DNA of 22,772 bases from contig DAOULR010000014.1 of the NCBI GenBank assembly GCA_034419075.1, forward strand, positions 1 to 22,772. Direction: 5' to 3'. A program made the position numbers and the translations under genes. Under the pieces are notes generated by a model that was not told where the DNA came from, did not search any database, and saw only the letters and a program-made list of their open reading frames with translations. This document shows positions 14,939 to 22,678 of this stretch, one piece after another. Source of the DNA: E44-bin88 sp034419075. Lineage in GTDB: Bacteria > Chloroflexota > Dehalococcoidia > Dehalococcoidales > BS750m-G39. How positions within the stretch are numbered: the first letter of the stretch is position 1; each line of letters starts with the position of its first letter.

Positions 14939-15695
14939 TTCCTGTGCCCTCCTCAATTCCCATATAGATCTCCTTAACCCTCGAATTAGCCTGGATTTCC
15001 TCAGGCGTTCCGTCAGCTATGACCTGCCCATAATAGAGTACCATAATCCGCTCAGCTAGACCAAATACTAAATCCATGTCATGGGCGATGACAACTATGG
15101 TGATATCTGGTCCCACGTTACGAATCATGGTGATGATATCGGCAGATTCGGAAGCTGTTAACCCAGAACTGGGTTCGTCTAGCAACAATAGCTTCGGTTC
15201 TGAGGCTAGACTAAGAGCGATTTCTAGCCTCCGCTGCTCTCCGTAACCTAAAGCTTGGGCCAAGTCATCTCTCCTTTCCCACAAAGCCATTGTTTCTAGT
15301 AACTCCTGAGCCTTTGTAAGCAGGTGCTTATAGACAGTAATTGGACGGAACCATTGGAAGCGAGACGGCTTGGTGCCTTGAACAGCCAGTAAAGCATTAT
15401 CAAGTACAGTAAGCTTGGGAAAAAGACTGGATAATTGAAAAGAACGACCCTGACCAAGATGGGCACGGCGATGTGTTGGCATAGTGGTAATGTCCTGTCC
15501 GAAGAAATATATCCGACCGGCTGTGGCAAATTCCTGCCCGTTGATCAGGTTAAACAGAGTGCTTTTTCCGGCACCATTAGGGCCAATAATCGCCAATCTC
15601 TCCCCGGCTTGCACGGTAAAGGAAACATCCTTTACTGCCTGGACACCACCGAAGTTTTTGGATAACCCCTCAATCTTTAGCGCTTCCGTAGGCAT
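14922..15695 (-). CDS. livG: Branched-chain amino-acid-type ABC transporter ATP-binding protein LivG
   Basis: 257 aa. Walker A GPNGAGKST, the LivG-typical GRSFQLSSLFPKLTVLDN block, a signature with the LGYGEQRRLEIALSLA form, Walker B LLLLDEPSSGL and the H-loop VVIAHDMDLVFGLAERIMVL. The start ATG has AAAGGTAG upstream and lies 26 bp inside the end of livM. It pairs with LivF as the nucleotide-binding heterodimer of the importer. Confidence 0.94.
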   Translation of the reverse strand: MPTEALKIEGLSKNFGGVQAVKDVSFTVQAGERLAIIGPNGAGKSTLFNLINGQEFATAGRIYFFGQDITTMPTHRRAHLGQGRSFQLSSLFPKLTVLDNALLAVQGTKPSRFQWFRPITVYKHLLTKAQELLETMALWERRDDLAQALGYGEQRRLEIALSLASEPKLLLLDEPSSGLTASESADIITMIRNVGPDITIVVIAHDMDLVFGLAERIMVLYYGQVIADGTPEEIQANSRVKEIYMGIEEGTGNAGAS

Positions 15696-16680
15696 ACTTC
15701 GCTACCTTTCTCCATAAATTAACTAAATGAGGGTATATCCCACCGCGAAGAAACATAACAGCGATAACAAACATAGCGCCCAGAATTAAAGGCCAGCGCT
15801 CAGGGGTAAACACACTGGCAGAGAATTCTACAGATACTATAACTCCAGACCCAATAACCGGCCCAAAAAGTGTTCCAGGACCACCGATGATTACAATGAG
15901 CCAAGCCAAAGCGGAAGTGATTATACCGATGTACGAGGTGGTCATAACACTGTTAAAATAGGCGATTAACATACCAGCTACCCCGGCAAACAGCCCTCCA
16001 ATGACAAAGGCGCTATATTTATAGAGCCAGGTGTTATAACCCAGGGCACGCATGCGAGGTTCATCTTCACGAATGCCTTGTAGAGCATACCCAAAGGGAG
16101 ATTTTACCAACCGATACAGCAGGAAAAAGGAGATAACAAAAAATGGCAAAACAAAATAATAAAAATTGATAGTACTCCAGGTAAACCAGGGCAGACCGAG
16201 ATCTGGATGAGGTATACCTGACAAACCGTATGTGCCCCCAGTCATCGAGTACCACTTCTCGCTAAGACTATAAAGCAACGCTCCCAGGGCAAAGGTAACC
16301 AACAAGAAGTATATGCCAGATGCTCGAAGTGCCACAATACCAAAGATAGCAGCAACAAGTGTCGCCATCAAGATGCTGGCAGGGGCGACTAACCAAAAGC
16401 TTTCAATGCCATAATTGACTGTTAGAATACCGACAGTATAACCTGCCACTCCCAAGTAAGCGGCATGTCCGAAGGAAAGAAGCCCGGTATAGCCAAAAAC
16501 AATGTCAAAACTCAGGCCAAAGATGGCAATAATAAGAATCCTAGTCATTATCCTTTGAAGGTATGGGGGCAGTAAAGGAGGCAATATGATAAGGATTAAG
16601 CCACCGATAATATACGGAGCGAAGCGGAGCAGTTCCCGCTGCCATGTTTGCCTACGGGGTTTTAGATTGGTTGTTTGCAT
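15670..16680 (-). CDS. livM: Branched-chain amino-acid-type ABC transporter permease LivM
   Basis: 336 aa with about ten hydrophobic spans. Family marks: IFGLSFDIVFGYTGLLSFGHAAYLGVAGYT in the first third, GIYFLLVTFALGALLYSLSEKW, and the EAA-like loop GIREDEPRMRALGYN before a FVIGGLFAGVAGML span. The start ATG is three bases after the livH stop, with GGAAAG upstream. It forms the membrane pore with LivH. Confidence 0.94.
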   Translation of the reverse strand: MQTTNLKPRRQTWQRELLRFAPYIIGGLILIILPPLLPPYLQRIMTRILIIAIFGLSFDIVFGYTGLLSFGHAAYLGVAGYTVGILTVNYGIESFWLVAPASILMATLVAAIFGIVALRASGIYFLLVTFALGALLYSLSEKWYSMTGGTYGLSGIPHPDLGLPWFTWSTINFYYFVLPFFVISFFLLYRLVKSPFGYALQGIREDEPRMRALGYNTWLYKYSAFVIGGLFAGVAGMLIAYFNSVMTTSYIGIITSALAWLIVIIGGPGTLFGPVIGSGVIVSVEFSASVFTPERWPLILGAMFVIAVMFLRGGIYPHLVNLWRKVAKYAYGSAKD

Positions 16681-16683
16681 GCT

Positions 16684-17544
16684 TCAAACTTTCCTCCCCA
16701 GAAGTCCGGAGGGTTTGACTAGTAAGATAATTATCATGACTAGATAAATGCTAAACATGGAAAGCACTGGGAAGTAAGATTTGCCAAAAGCATCGATAGT
16801 GCCTATAAGTATCGCCCCGAGGAAAGTTCCTTGCACTGAGCCTACACCTCCGACAATGACGACAACAAATGCCCATTGCAAAGCATCCATAGAGAGCTCA
16901 AGGTGGGCTCCCAATAGCTGTGCTCCGAGTATGCCAGCAGCCCCTGCCATGAATGAACCTAAGCAAAAGACGGAAGCTGCAACCAGGACATGGTTTATAC
17001 CTAGCCCCATTGTCATGTCTTTATCATCCATTCCTGCCCGGACAATGGCACCGATTCGAGTCTTCTCCAGCAACCACCACAAACCAAAAGCGGAGACTAG
17101 CCCGATAAGGATGATGGTAGCACGAGCAATAGGATAGGACCACCCCATTATGGAGAAGGAACCAGTTAGAGCCGATGCGGTAAAGGGCACTTTCCCATGC
17201 GGCCCCCAAAGCCATAGACTTAAGTTGGTCAAGATGTAGATAAAGCCAAAGGTTAGCAATACCTGCTCGTTTAGCAGCTTATATAGGCGACGTAAGAATC
17301 CCCACTCTAGTACCAGACCCACCAGCCCGGCAGCAAGCCCAGCTAGTAAAACAGCCAACCCGAAATTCAACTCGTATCGTACTGCCAGAGACCAACCAAC
17401 GTAGGCTCCAATCATATACAATGCGCCATGGGCTAGGTTGAGAATATTCATGACGCCCATGATTAGCGAAAACCCACTGGCAATGAGGAATAGTATAGTG
17501 CCGAATGACAGCCCATTTAGCAGGTTTAATAAAAATATATCCAA
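16684..17544 (-). CDS. livH: Branched-chain amino-acid-type ABC transporter permease LivH
   Basis: 286 aa. It opens with the family pattern FLLNLLNGLSFGTILFLIASG followed by MGVMNILNLAHGALYMIGAY, and has the EAA-type loop KTRIGAIVRAGMDDKDMTMGLGIN and a late VVIVGGVGSVQGTFLGAILIG span. The start codon is TTG (17544) with only a weak AGG upstream; no ATG nearby would keep the first span. It lies just downstream of a strong terminator hairpin, so expression probably depends on read-through from the binding-protein gene. Confidence 0.92.
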   Translation of the reverse strand: MDIFLLNLLNGLSFGTILFLIASGFSLIMGVMNILNLAHGALYMIGAYVGWSLAVRYELNFGLAVLLAGLAAGLVGLVLEWGFLRRLYKLLNEQVLLTFGFIYILTNLSLWLWGPHGKVPFTASALTGSFSIMGWSYPIARATIILIGLVSAFGLWWLLEKTRIGAIVRAGMDDKDMTMGLGINHVLVAASVFCLGSFMAGAAGILGAQLLGAHLELSMDALQWAFVVVIVGGVGSVQGTFLGAILIGTIDAFGKSYFPVLSMFSIYLVMIIILLVKPSGLLGRKV

Positions 17545-17587
17545 TTAAGCGCCTGCCTGTTCCTAAGAAGTCCCACGCTAACCATTA

Positions 17588-17629
17588 ATAGAAAGGGGGG
17601 CATGTCGAGTGAGATCACACATGCCCCCC
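17588..17629 (-). terminator. Intrinsic terminator between the binding-protein gene and livH
   Basis: An 11-bp perfect stem GGGGGGCATGT (17629-17619) / ACATGCCCCCC (17605-17595), 13-nt loop, then TTTCT on the minus strand. It sits seven bases past the stop of the substrate-binding gene. Partial termination here would make the binding protein more abundant than the permeases, a common arrangement. Confidence 0.8.
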
Positions 17630-17635
17630 GGTCGA

Positions 17636-18826
17636 CTATTCTCCAAACACCTCAGTTGGAGGATACTCTCTGACTGGCTCCCATACATAGACGCCGTCTA
17701 TCTTCTGAACCTCGAAAACATAGCCAGTCCTCATTGCCAAACCCTCGGCGTCAAAGTAGAAATGTCCCGAGGGAAACTCTAGATCGGTGTCCAGTATGGC
17801 TTGTCGCAGTGTCTCAGGTGTGGTATCGCCCCCCGTAGCTTCTAACGCAGCTATGGCTATAGAAGCAGCCTCGTAAGCAACCGCAGCAAAAGAGTCGGGC
17901 TTTTCCCCATACTTGGCTTCAAATGCCTGCACGAATTCTTCGTTGGCTGGATTATCAAGACGCCAACTGTAGGTTTCTGCGCCGCATATCCCCAGTATCT
18001 TATCGCCTACCATTCCGCCACCAAGCTCTTGCAAGTCTCTGTCGCGTAAGACACAGGCTACAGGAACCACTACCGGCATCTTCTCGAAAAACCCGAATTC
18101 GTCGTATTGAGTAAGGAAACGCAAATTATCACCGCCACCCGCTACCCATACCATCACCACGTCGGCCTCTTGCAAAGTTACTAAGTAGGGAGCGTAATCT
18201 TCTGCTCCAATTTCTGGCCATTGCTGCTGAATCACCTCTCCCCCCCTTTCCTCAAACGCCTCGACAAAGGCACCGGTAAAATTGTGTCCAGCGATTATGT
18301 CAGAACATATGGTGGTAGCTGTCCGGTACCCCATTTCATAAGCATACCAGCCAAGAGTAGTCGTAGCTATTCGCTCCACTGTATCCCCCCAAGTTTGGAA
18401 GGTCCAGCCGGCTCCGCTTGGCTCTATGCAGGAAATGGCTAAGAGAGGGATTTGTATTTCCTCCGTATACGCCGCCACTGCTTCAACTGATGGAGTGGCA
18501 AGAGGCGAGATGAGAATTGACGCGTTGTCCATTTCTACCATTTTTTGCGACTTATCAAGAGCCATAGCCGTATCCCATGATGCATCATCTTCCATTATAA
18601 GTTGTAACGGTCTGCCGGCAACCTCATAGCCAGCCTGCTCGAACCGCAATTCATAGGCTTGCCTGAACGATAAACCTTCGGCAGTATACCCCCCGGTCGT
18701 AGGTACAATGGTGCCTATTGTTATCGGCGTGAGGTCCTCTGCCGGCTCGGAGCTACAAGACAGGGCTAGGACTGCCACCATTAGCATAGCCACCATAACG
18801 TACCCCAAAATCTTTTTGTCGCGCAT
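17636..18826 (-). CDS. Periplasmic-type substrate-binding lipoprotein of the Liv ABC transporter
   Basis: 396 aa. Lipoprotein signal MRDKKILGYVMVAMLMVAVLALSC with a good lipobox (ALSC, Cys24). The mature part begins PITIGTIVPTTGGYTAEGLSFRQAYEL, the standard opening of type I (LivJ/AmiC-like) binding proteins. It continues with a Venus-flytrap two-lobe pattern (ASILISPLATPSVEAVAAYTE, VVMVWVAGGGDNLRFLTQ, SFAAVAYEAASIAIAALEATGG). Strong AAAGGGGG ribosome site; TAG stop. The location directly downstream of a MtmB-like methyltransferase suggests its ligand is the methylated substrate of that enzyme (inference). Confidence 0.9.
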   Translation of the reverse strand: MRDKKILGYVMVAMLMVAVLALSCSSEPAEDLTPITIGTIVPTTGGYTAEGLSFRQAYELRFEQAGYEVAGRPLQLIMEDDASWDTAMALDKSQKMVEMDNASILISPLATPSVEAVAAYTEEIQIPLLAISCIEPSGAGWTFQTWGDTVERIATTTLGWYAYEMGYRTATTICSDIIAGHNFTGAFVEAFEERGGEVIQQQWPEIGAEDYAPYLVTLQEADVVMVWVAGGGDNLRFLTQYDEFGFFEKMPVVVPVACVLRDRDLQELGGGMVGDKILGICGAETYSWRLDNPANEEFVQAFEAKYGEKPDSFAAVAYEAASIAIAALEATGGDTTPETLRQAILDTDLEFPSGHFYFDAEGLAMRTGYVFEVQKIDGVYVWEPVREYPPTEVFGE

Positions 18827-18893
18827 AATTTACCCCCTTTAGAACAATTTGGTACTGAGTCTGCCTGTAGAGCTTCATCATTAATATCTGACT

Positions 18894-18980
18894 TTATACA
18901 TTCACAGCCTCACCTCCCGTGCAAGATTGATAGTAAACAAGACCATAGCGTTTTCCTTCCTCTCTCGGCATAATCTTCAT
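18894..18980 (-). CDS. Possible 28-residue peptide between the methyltransferase and binding-protein genes
   Basis: ATG at 18980 preceded by AAGGAG with seven-base spacing, a better ribosome site than the neighbouring methyltransferase gene has. The product starts MKIMPREEGKRYGLVYYQSC and ends in TGGEAVNV. It is hydrophilic with one cysteine and no signal peptide. It could be a translated leader peptide or micropeptide, or a chance match. I recognise no family. Confidence 0.35.
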   Translation of the reverse strand: MKIMPREEGKRYGLVYYQSCTGGEAVNV

Positions 18981-19024
18981 GTGCCTACTCCTTAGACAAC
19001 CGGCTCCAATTAAGTTCGTTTGCA

Positions 19025-20422
19025 TTATGGATGGTCAAAAGGATCCAAAGGAACCCCTAGCTCAATAAGCTCTGTCTTCACCTTGAGGTAGATGTCAAGC
19101 CATTCCTGTGTCGGCTTTAACGTCTTCAAATCGTAACATTCCCTGGCACTCTTTCCTTTGGGCGGATCCTGTAACCTGTCTTCATATTTGGGTATTAACA
19201 CCTTTGCCACCTCGTTCACCTTCTTGCGAGTCATGCCAGCCGAGCGCTTTTGCACCTCGCCACAGAACTTGCATTCCAGCGGGGTTAGATAGTCGGTATA
19301 TTTCCCACTAGCTGACCGAGGCTCTGAAGTAATTTCTACACCGGATGCCGAGAGATTCATCATCCCCACAGCTGATTCATATAAGAGCATTTCGGTACAA
19401 GGCCCTGCTATTTGGCTCGAGATGCATCTCTTTAGCACATGAGTGTTTCTGCTAACAGCTTGATGTAGTACACTCGTTGCCCATTGCCCATTTCGTCCAG
19501 AGGTGGCTGTATTTCTAATATCATATATGCTGGCACCAACATAATGAGCTTGCAACACAGCCAATTGAAAGAAGGTTCCGGCAATTTGAACTAGTGCCGC
19601 ACCCTCGGGCGATCCGGGATAACCACCAATCATAGACCCAAATCCCGATGCGATCAAAGCTCCACAGTTCATAGCTTGAACCACCTTGTGCAATGATGCG
19701 TAAGGAACCTGCATCTCACCCGGAGCCAGAACCAAGGCAGTGCTATTAGCTGGATCGAAACCACCGGCGATGCCAAATCCACCCAATTGGCCAAAGACCG
19801 TTGGGCTGGAGACAACGCCTATTTGATGCAATCCTGGTCGTCCTGCACGCCAAAGGACTTCCCTCATCAGTTGCGCCTCGTACCTTCCCACAAGCGTTTC
19901 ATAAGGCGTGCCTGCCAAAACCGGACGCCCGAAGACGGTGACTAAAGAGCCGCCATGAAAAACATCGATTTCGCGGACCTGAGCAATGCCCTGATTTAAC
20001 TGCATCCATATATCCTCGGAAACCGCTGTGCCCAGACTGGCATTGAGCAATGGTGGATATTTATCCTCCGGTTTTCTGTGCTTCATTACCACTTTGTCGA
20101 GTCCCTTACCCAAAACAAGCTCACTCGGAGCGCGTCTAATAGCATCCCTGAGCTCTTCTTCGGTTAGCTTCACCACCCTTTCCGTATCAGAACAAAGCGC
20201 TCCCATGTCGACAGCCAACTCAAAGCCAGCTTTAAAGAACTCATCAGCCAGTGTGTCGTCGGTGTTAATGGGGTTTTCCGGGCTGAAGGTCCTTTGCAGG
20301 CCGTGTTCCTTTAGCTTCTGTGATACCTTAGTCGGTATGACTCTAGTCTCCCACTCCTTCACCGTGCACAGAGGCCCATGGTGCGCCCTATCCAGTACCG
20401 TTAGGATGTGTTCAACTGACAT
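19025..20422 (-). CDS. MtmB-family corrinoid methyltransferase lacking pyrrolysine
   Basis: 465 aa, the size of monomethylamine methyltransferase MtmB (458 aa). Blocks shared with MtmB along its length: LADEFFKAGFELAVDMGALCSDTERVVK, SEDIWM, AGRPG, GSMIGGYPGSPEGAALVQ, AGPCTEMLLYESA, and KGKSARECYDLKTLKPTQEW near the end. In MtmB the pyrrolysine (TAG-encoded, residue 202) follows AGRPGMGV. Here AGRPGLHQ is followed by Ile201, codon ATA at 19822-19820, and no in-frame TAG occurs. As with the non-pyrrolysine MttB proteins (for example MtgB), the substrate has probably changed from monomethylamine to another N-methyl (or O-/S-methyl) compound. It should pass the methyl group to the corrinoid protein encoded 21 bp upstream. 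Confidence 0.85.
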   Translation of the reverse strand: MSVEHILTVLDRAHHGPLCTVKEWETRVIPTKVSQKLKEHGLQRTFSPENPINTDDTLADEFFKAGFELAVDMGALCSDTERVVKLTEEELRDAIRRAPSELVLGKGLDKVVMKHRKPEDKYPPLLNASLGTAVSEDIWMQLNQGIAQVREIDVFHGGSLVTVFGRPVLAGTPYETLVGRYEAQLMREVLWRAGRPGLHQIGVVSSPTVFGQLGGFGIAGGFDPANSTALVLAPGEMQVPYASLHKVVQAMNCGALIASGFGSMIGGYPGSPEGAALVQIAGTFFQLAVLQAHYVGASIYDIRNTATSGRNGQWATSVLHQAVSRNTHVLKRCISSQIAGPCTEMLLYESAVGMMNLSASGVEITSEPRSASGKYTDYLTPLECKFCGEVQKRSAGMTRKKVNEVAKVLIPKYEDRLQDPPKGKSARECYDLKTLKPTQEWLDIYLKVKTELIELGVPLDPFDHP

Positions 20423-20443
20423 AATTTTATCCTGACTAAAACA

Positions 20444-21133
20444 TTAGTTTCGGATTATCAAAGGCTCAGGTAATGGAGGGGTTTTGCCTTGAGCTATAAG
20501 CTGTTTAAGAATTTTAGGTGCATCAGTGCAAAGTCTGCCATACCCATCAGCACCTATCTGGGCTGCCCACTCGGGTGTAACAACACCACCTCCGACGACC
20601 ACATAGTATTTCTCCCTTATGCCTGCGTCCTCAAGATACCTTATGACGTCCTCTTGATAGTAGGCTGTTGTGGTCAATAAAGCTGATAGTGCTATTGCCT
20701 TTGCTCCGACTTCCTCAGCTTTTTTAGCAAACTGCTTAGCTGGAATATTCTCCCCTACGTCGTAGACCTCAAACATTGATACCGAAAGCATGGCGGACAC
20801 TAGGTTTTTTCCAATATCATGAATATCGCCCTGAACGGTCCCAATCACAACCTTGCCTGGGGATATCTCAGCCATTTTCTCCGGCCTAATATTTCGCAGG
20901 AGAATCGCCATGCATGCTTTCATTGCATCACCCCCCAGAGCAAGGTCGGGAAGGAAAGCCTCCATTCGCTCGAACTTATCGCCCAGTACCTGTAACGCCT
21001 CTACTGCCCCATTTATTGCCTCCATGACGTCCATTCTAGTTTCTAGAGCCTGCTGGGCAGATTTGCTAGCCATTTCCTGGTCGCCTTCGATTATGGCTTT
21101 TTGTAATTTACTTATGATCTCTTCTTGGGCCAT
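20444..21133 (-). CDS. Methyltransferase cognate corrinoid protein (MtmC/MtbC/MttC type)
   Basis: 229 aa. Helical cap domain (residues 1-90, KLQKAIIEGDQE..., AMKACMAILL), then the B12-binding Rossmann domain with GTVQGDIHDIGKNLV carrying the Asp-x-His-x-x-Gly motif whose histidine ligates cobalt. VYDVGENIPAKQFAKKAEE, ALSALLTTTAYYQ and VVGGGVVTPEWAAQIGADGYG complete the cobalamin site. It shuttles the methyl group from the MtmB-like enzyme to a second methyltransferase that is not in the window. The start ATG is preceded by AGGTAGG. It is the first gene of the operon; the nearest good promoter is at 21498-21526. Confidence 0.92.
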   Translation of the reverse strand: MAQEEIISKLQKAIIEGDQEMASKSAQQALETRMDVMEAINGAVEALQVLGDKFERMEAFLPDLALGGDAMKACMAILLRNIRPEKMAEISPGKVVIGTVQGDIHDIGKNLVSAMLSVSMFEVYDVGENIPAKQFAKKAEEVGAKAIALSALLTTTAYYQEDVIRYLEDAGIREKYYVVVGGGVVTPEWAAQIGADGYGRLCTDAPKILKQLIAQGKTPPLPEPLIIRN

Positions 21134-21437
21134 TTTGACCTACCTTTATGTGTTCCTGATCATTTCAATAAGCATATTACGTAGCAATATACCTCTTTAC
21201 TAAGTTTTCTGCGAGGTCTATTTGTAATAATAACCAGTCAACAATAGTTATCGGCTAACATTTTAATGCGCTAGCACCGAGATGACGCTCCAGAATATTA
21301 GCTCCTGTCTCACTCCTCCACTGCCGTTAAAAACTTTCCCCGTCTTTGATAGCCTTGCCCCAGTTTCCCAAAGCATGATAATCTCATCAGGATGTGGTAG
21401 TGTGTAAAAGTTGGTTATTTTTCAGTTCACCTCAAAT
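21134..21437. other. Long 5' leader region of the methyltransferase-transporter operon
   Basis: No recognised gene. On the minus strand a 50-odd-codon frame (about 21411-21257, containing HPDEIIMLWETGARLSKTG and ending VISVLAH) has no start codon near its beginning and looks like a possible gene remnant; I do not recognise it. The leader from the promoter to mtmC would be about 360 nt. Confidence 0.4.
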
Positions 21438-21585
21438 TTTGAATTACTTGTTCGGACATGGATTAAATATAAGATATAAGATATAAGACTTAACAATAAT
21501 CTAGCAAATGGAACCAAAAGTGTCAATACCTTTTCGGTTAATTTCTGGCGTATTTTAAAAATTACAGGTTGGGGGTCGGGCAATG
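21438..21585. repeat. Long inverted repeat, left copy (148 bp)
   Basis: Inverse complement of 22532-22678 with about five mismatches and one indel. Read on the minus strand it contains a full TTGACA/TAGATT promoter and then ATGTCCGAACAAGTAA, the same first codons as the ferredoxin-type gene at 22657. The left frame stops after ten codons (MSEQVIQNLR). Confidence 0.9.
21498..21526 (-). promoter_or_regulatory. Promoter in left repeat, facing the corrinoid methyltransferase operon
   Basis: TTGACA (21526-21521), 17-bp spacer, TAGATT (21503-21498) on the minus strand. It is identical to the promoter in the right repeat. The next leftward gene is the corrinoid protein, about 360 nt downstream, and no stronger promoter was seen between them. 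Confidence 0.6.
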
Positions 21586-21710
21586 TGTTCAAATGTTATA
21601 TATTACATCGCTACACCCTCTTATCAAGAGGGGGAGCTGCTTTTTCTCTACTCTCTTAGCTTCTGACAAATCCGTTACTGTGGCTGGGGTGTCCCCATTT
21701 TTAGTACCGC

Positions 21711-22448
21711 CTAAAATGAGAGACTTCCCGCCTTTACCCTTGATTGTCTAGTCTCTTCTGCTTGATCCTTCCCGTAGTATCTTCTGGTAAACTCGTCCGG
21801 GGTCAGGTAATCAAGCGAGCTGTGCGGCGGGTAGTTATTGTACTCCTCACCCCAAACTCCCACAACAGCCTAAGCCTCTTTTCCATTACGAAAGACCTCA
21901 CGGTTCAGGCACTCATCTCTTAACTTATAAAAGAAACTCTCAATATAGCCGTTCTCCTAGGGACTGCCAGGCTTAATGAACAGGCTTGAGCAGCCGAATG
22001 CCTTTAGCCATTGGCAGACTGCCTTAGCGGCAAAATCAGACCTATTATCACTGAGAATAAACTTTGGCACCCTACGCGTCAAGAATAGCCACTCCAAGAC
22101 TCCCACTACTGTCAATGCTGGTATTGACAGCACGATCCTGATGACCAGGCTTTCACTAGCGTATTTGTCGATTATGTCCAGAATCCTCAGCTTACCACCT
22201 CTTTCAGTCCTGTCATCAACAAAGTCGTAGCTCCGGACGTGGTTCGGGTACTCTTCTTTATTTACTATTTCCGCTACTGGACCCACTCTGCGTCTCCTAG
22301 GTCGTCTTAGCGATAGACTGAGCCCTTCAGTCCTCCAGATACCTTTCTTGTTTACCTTCCAGCCCTCTCGCCGGAACAGCACTGTAATGCGGCGGTAGCC
22401 ATACCAGCTGTGACGAATTGCCAGCCTGTGCATCTCCCTGATTAGCAT
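21711..22448 (-). pseudogene. IS3-family OrfB (DDE/rve integrase core) transposase, interrupted by amber codons
   Basis: Reading from MLIREMHRLAIRHSWYGYRR (22448) the frame covers the HTH_21 region and integrase core: DFVDDRTERGGKLRILDIID (first Asp), FILSDNRSDFAAKAVCQWL (second Asp), and past a stop, ENGYIESFFYKLRDECLNRE (catalytic Glu) and HSSLDYLTPDEF near the C-terminus. The interruptions are TAG at 21959-21957, where homologues have Trp in SPWENG, and TAG at 21872-21870, where Gln is likely. A third TAG lies just upstream at 22454-22452. The reading frame is otherwise continuous to a TAG at 21713-21711. The protein is N-terminally short and inactive under the standard code. Confidence 0.85.
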
Positions 22449-22531
22449 TGCCTAATCAGTAGGAAAATGAGATACCCCGCCAGACTCTCCTAACCCTATC
22501 TGTCCGATCATAGGGGTGCAGTCCAGTGTGT

Positions 22532-22678
22532 CATTGCCCGAACCCAACCTGTAATTTTTAAAATATGCCAGAAATTAACCGAAAAGGTATTGACACTTTT
22601 GGTTCCATTTGCTAGATTATTGTTAAGTCTAATATCTTATATCTTATATCTAATCCATGTCCGAACAAGTAACTCAAA
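22532..22678. repeat. Long inverted repeat, right copy (147 bp)
   Basis: Mirror of 21438-21585. Contains the promoter and the first seven codons of the ferredoxin-type gene on the plus strand. Similarity ends at about codon eight, where this copy continues as an open coding frame. Confidence 0.9.
22590..22618 (+). promoter_or_regulatory. Promoter in right repeat, facing the ferredoxin-type gene
   Basis: TTGACA (22590-22595), 17-bp spacer, TAGATT (22613-22618). The start codon lies about 40 bases downstream of the -10 box. Confidence 0.65.

Larger units (their letters stand above)
21438..22678. mobile_element. Degenerate IS3-type insertion bracketed by 147-148-bp inverted repeats
   Basis: Inverted repeats at 21438-21585 and 22532-22678 enclose a broken OrfB-type DDE transposase gene. 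The upstream OrfA is missing and no target-site duplication is evident. The repeats are far longer than the 25-40 bp ends of IS3 elements and contain promoters, so they are probably a duplicated chromosomal promoter segment or an older element, with the IS remnant inside about 21680-22530. Left end of the remnant may be TGGCTGGGGTGTCCCC and right end (inverted) TGGACTGCACCCC. Confidence 0.6.

Noticed and set aside
21461..21495. The ATAAGATAT repeats in the inverted repeat arms as a CRISPR or iteron array
   Set aside because: Only three short tandem ATATAAG units in a leader region, with no spacers and no replication gene nearby.
21438..22678. Intact IS element with target duplication
   Set aside because: OrfA is missing, OrfB has amber stops, and the flanks of the long repeats show no direct duplication.
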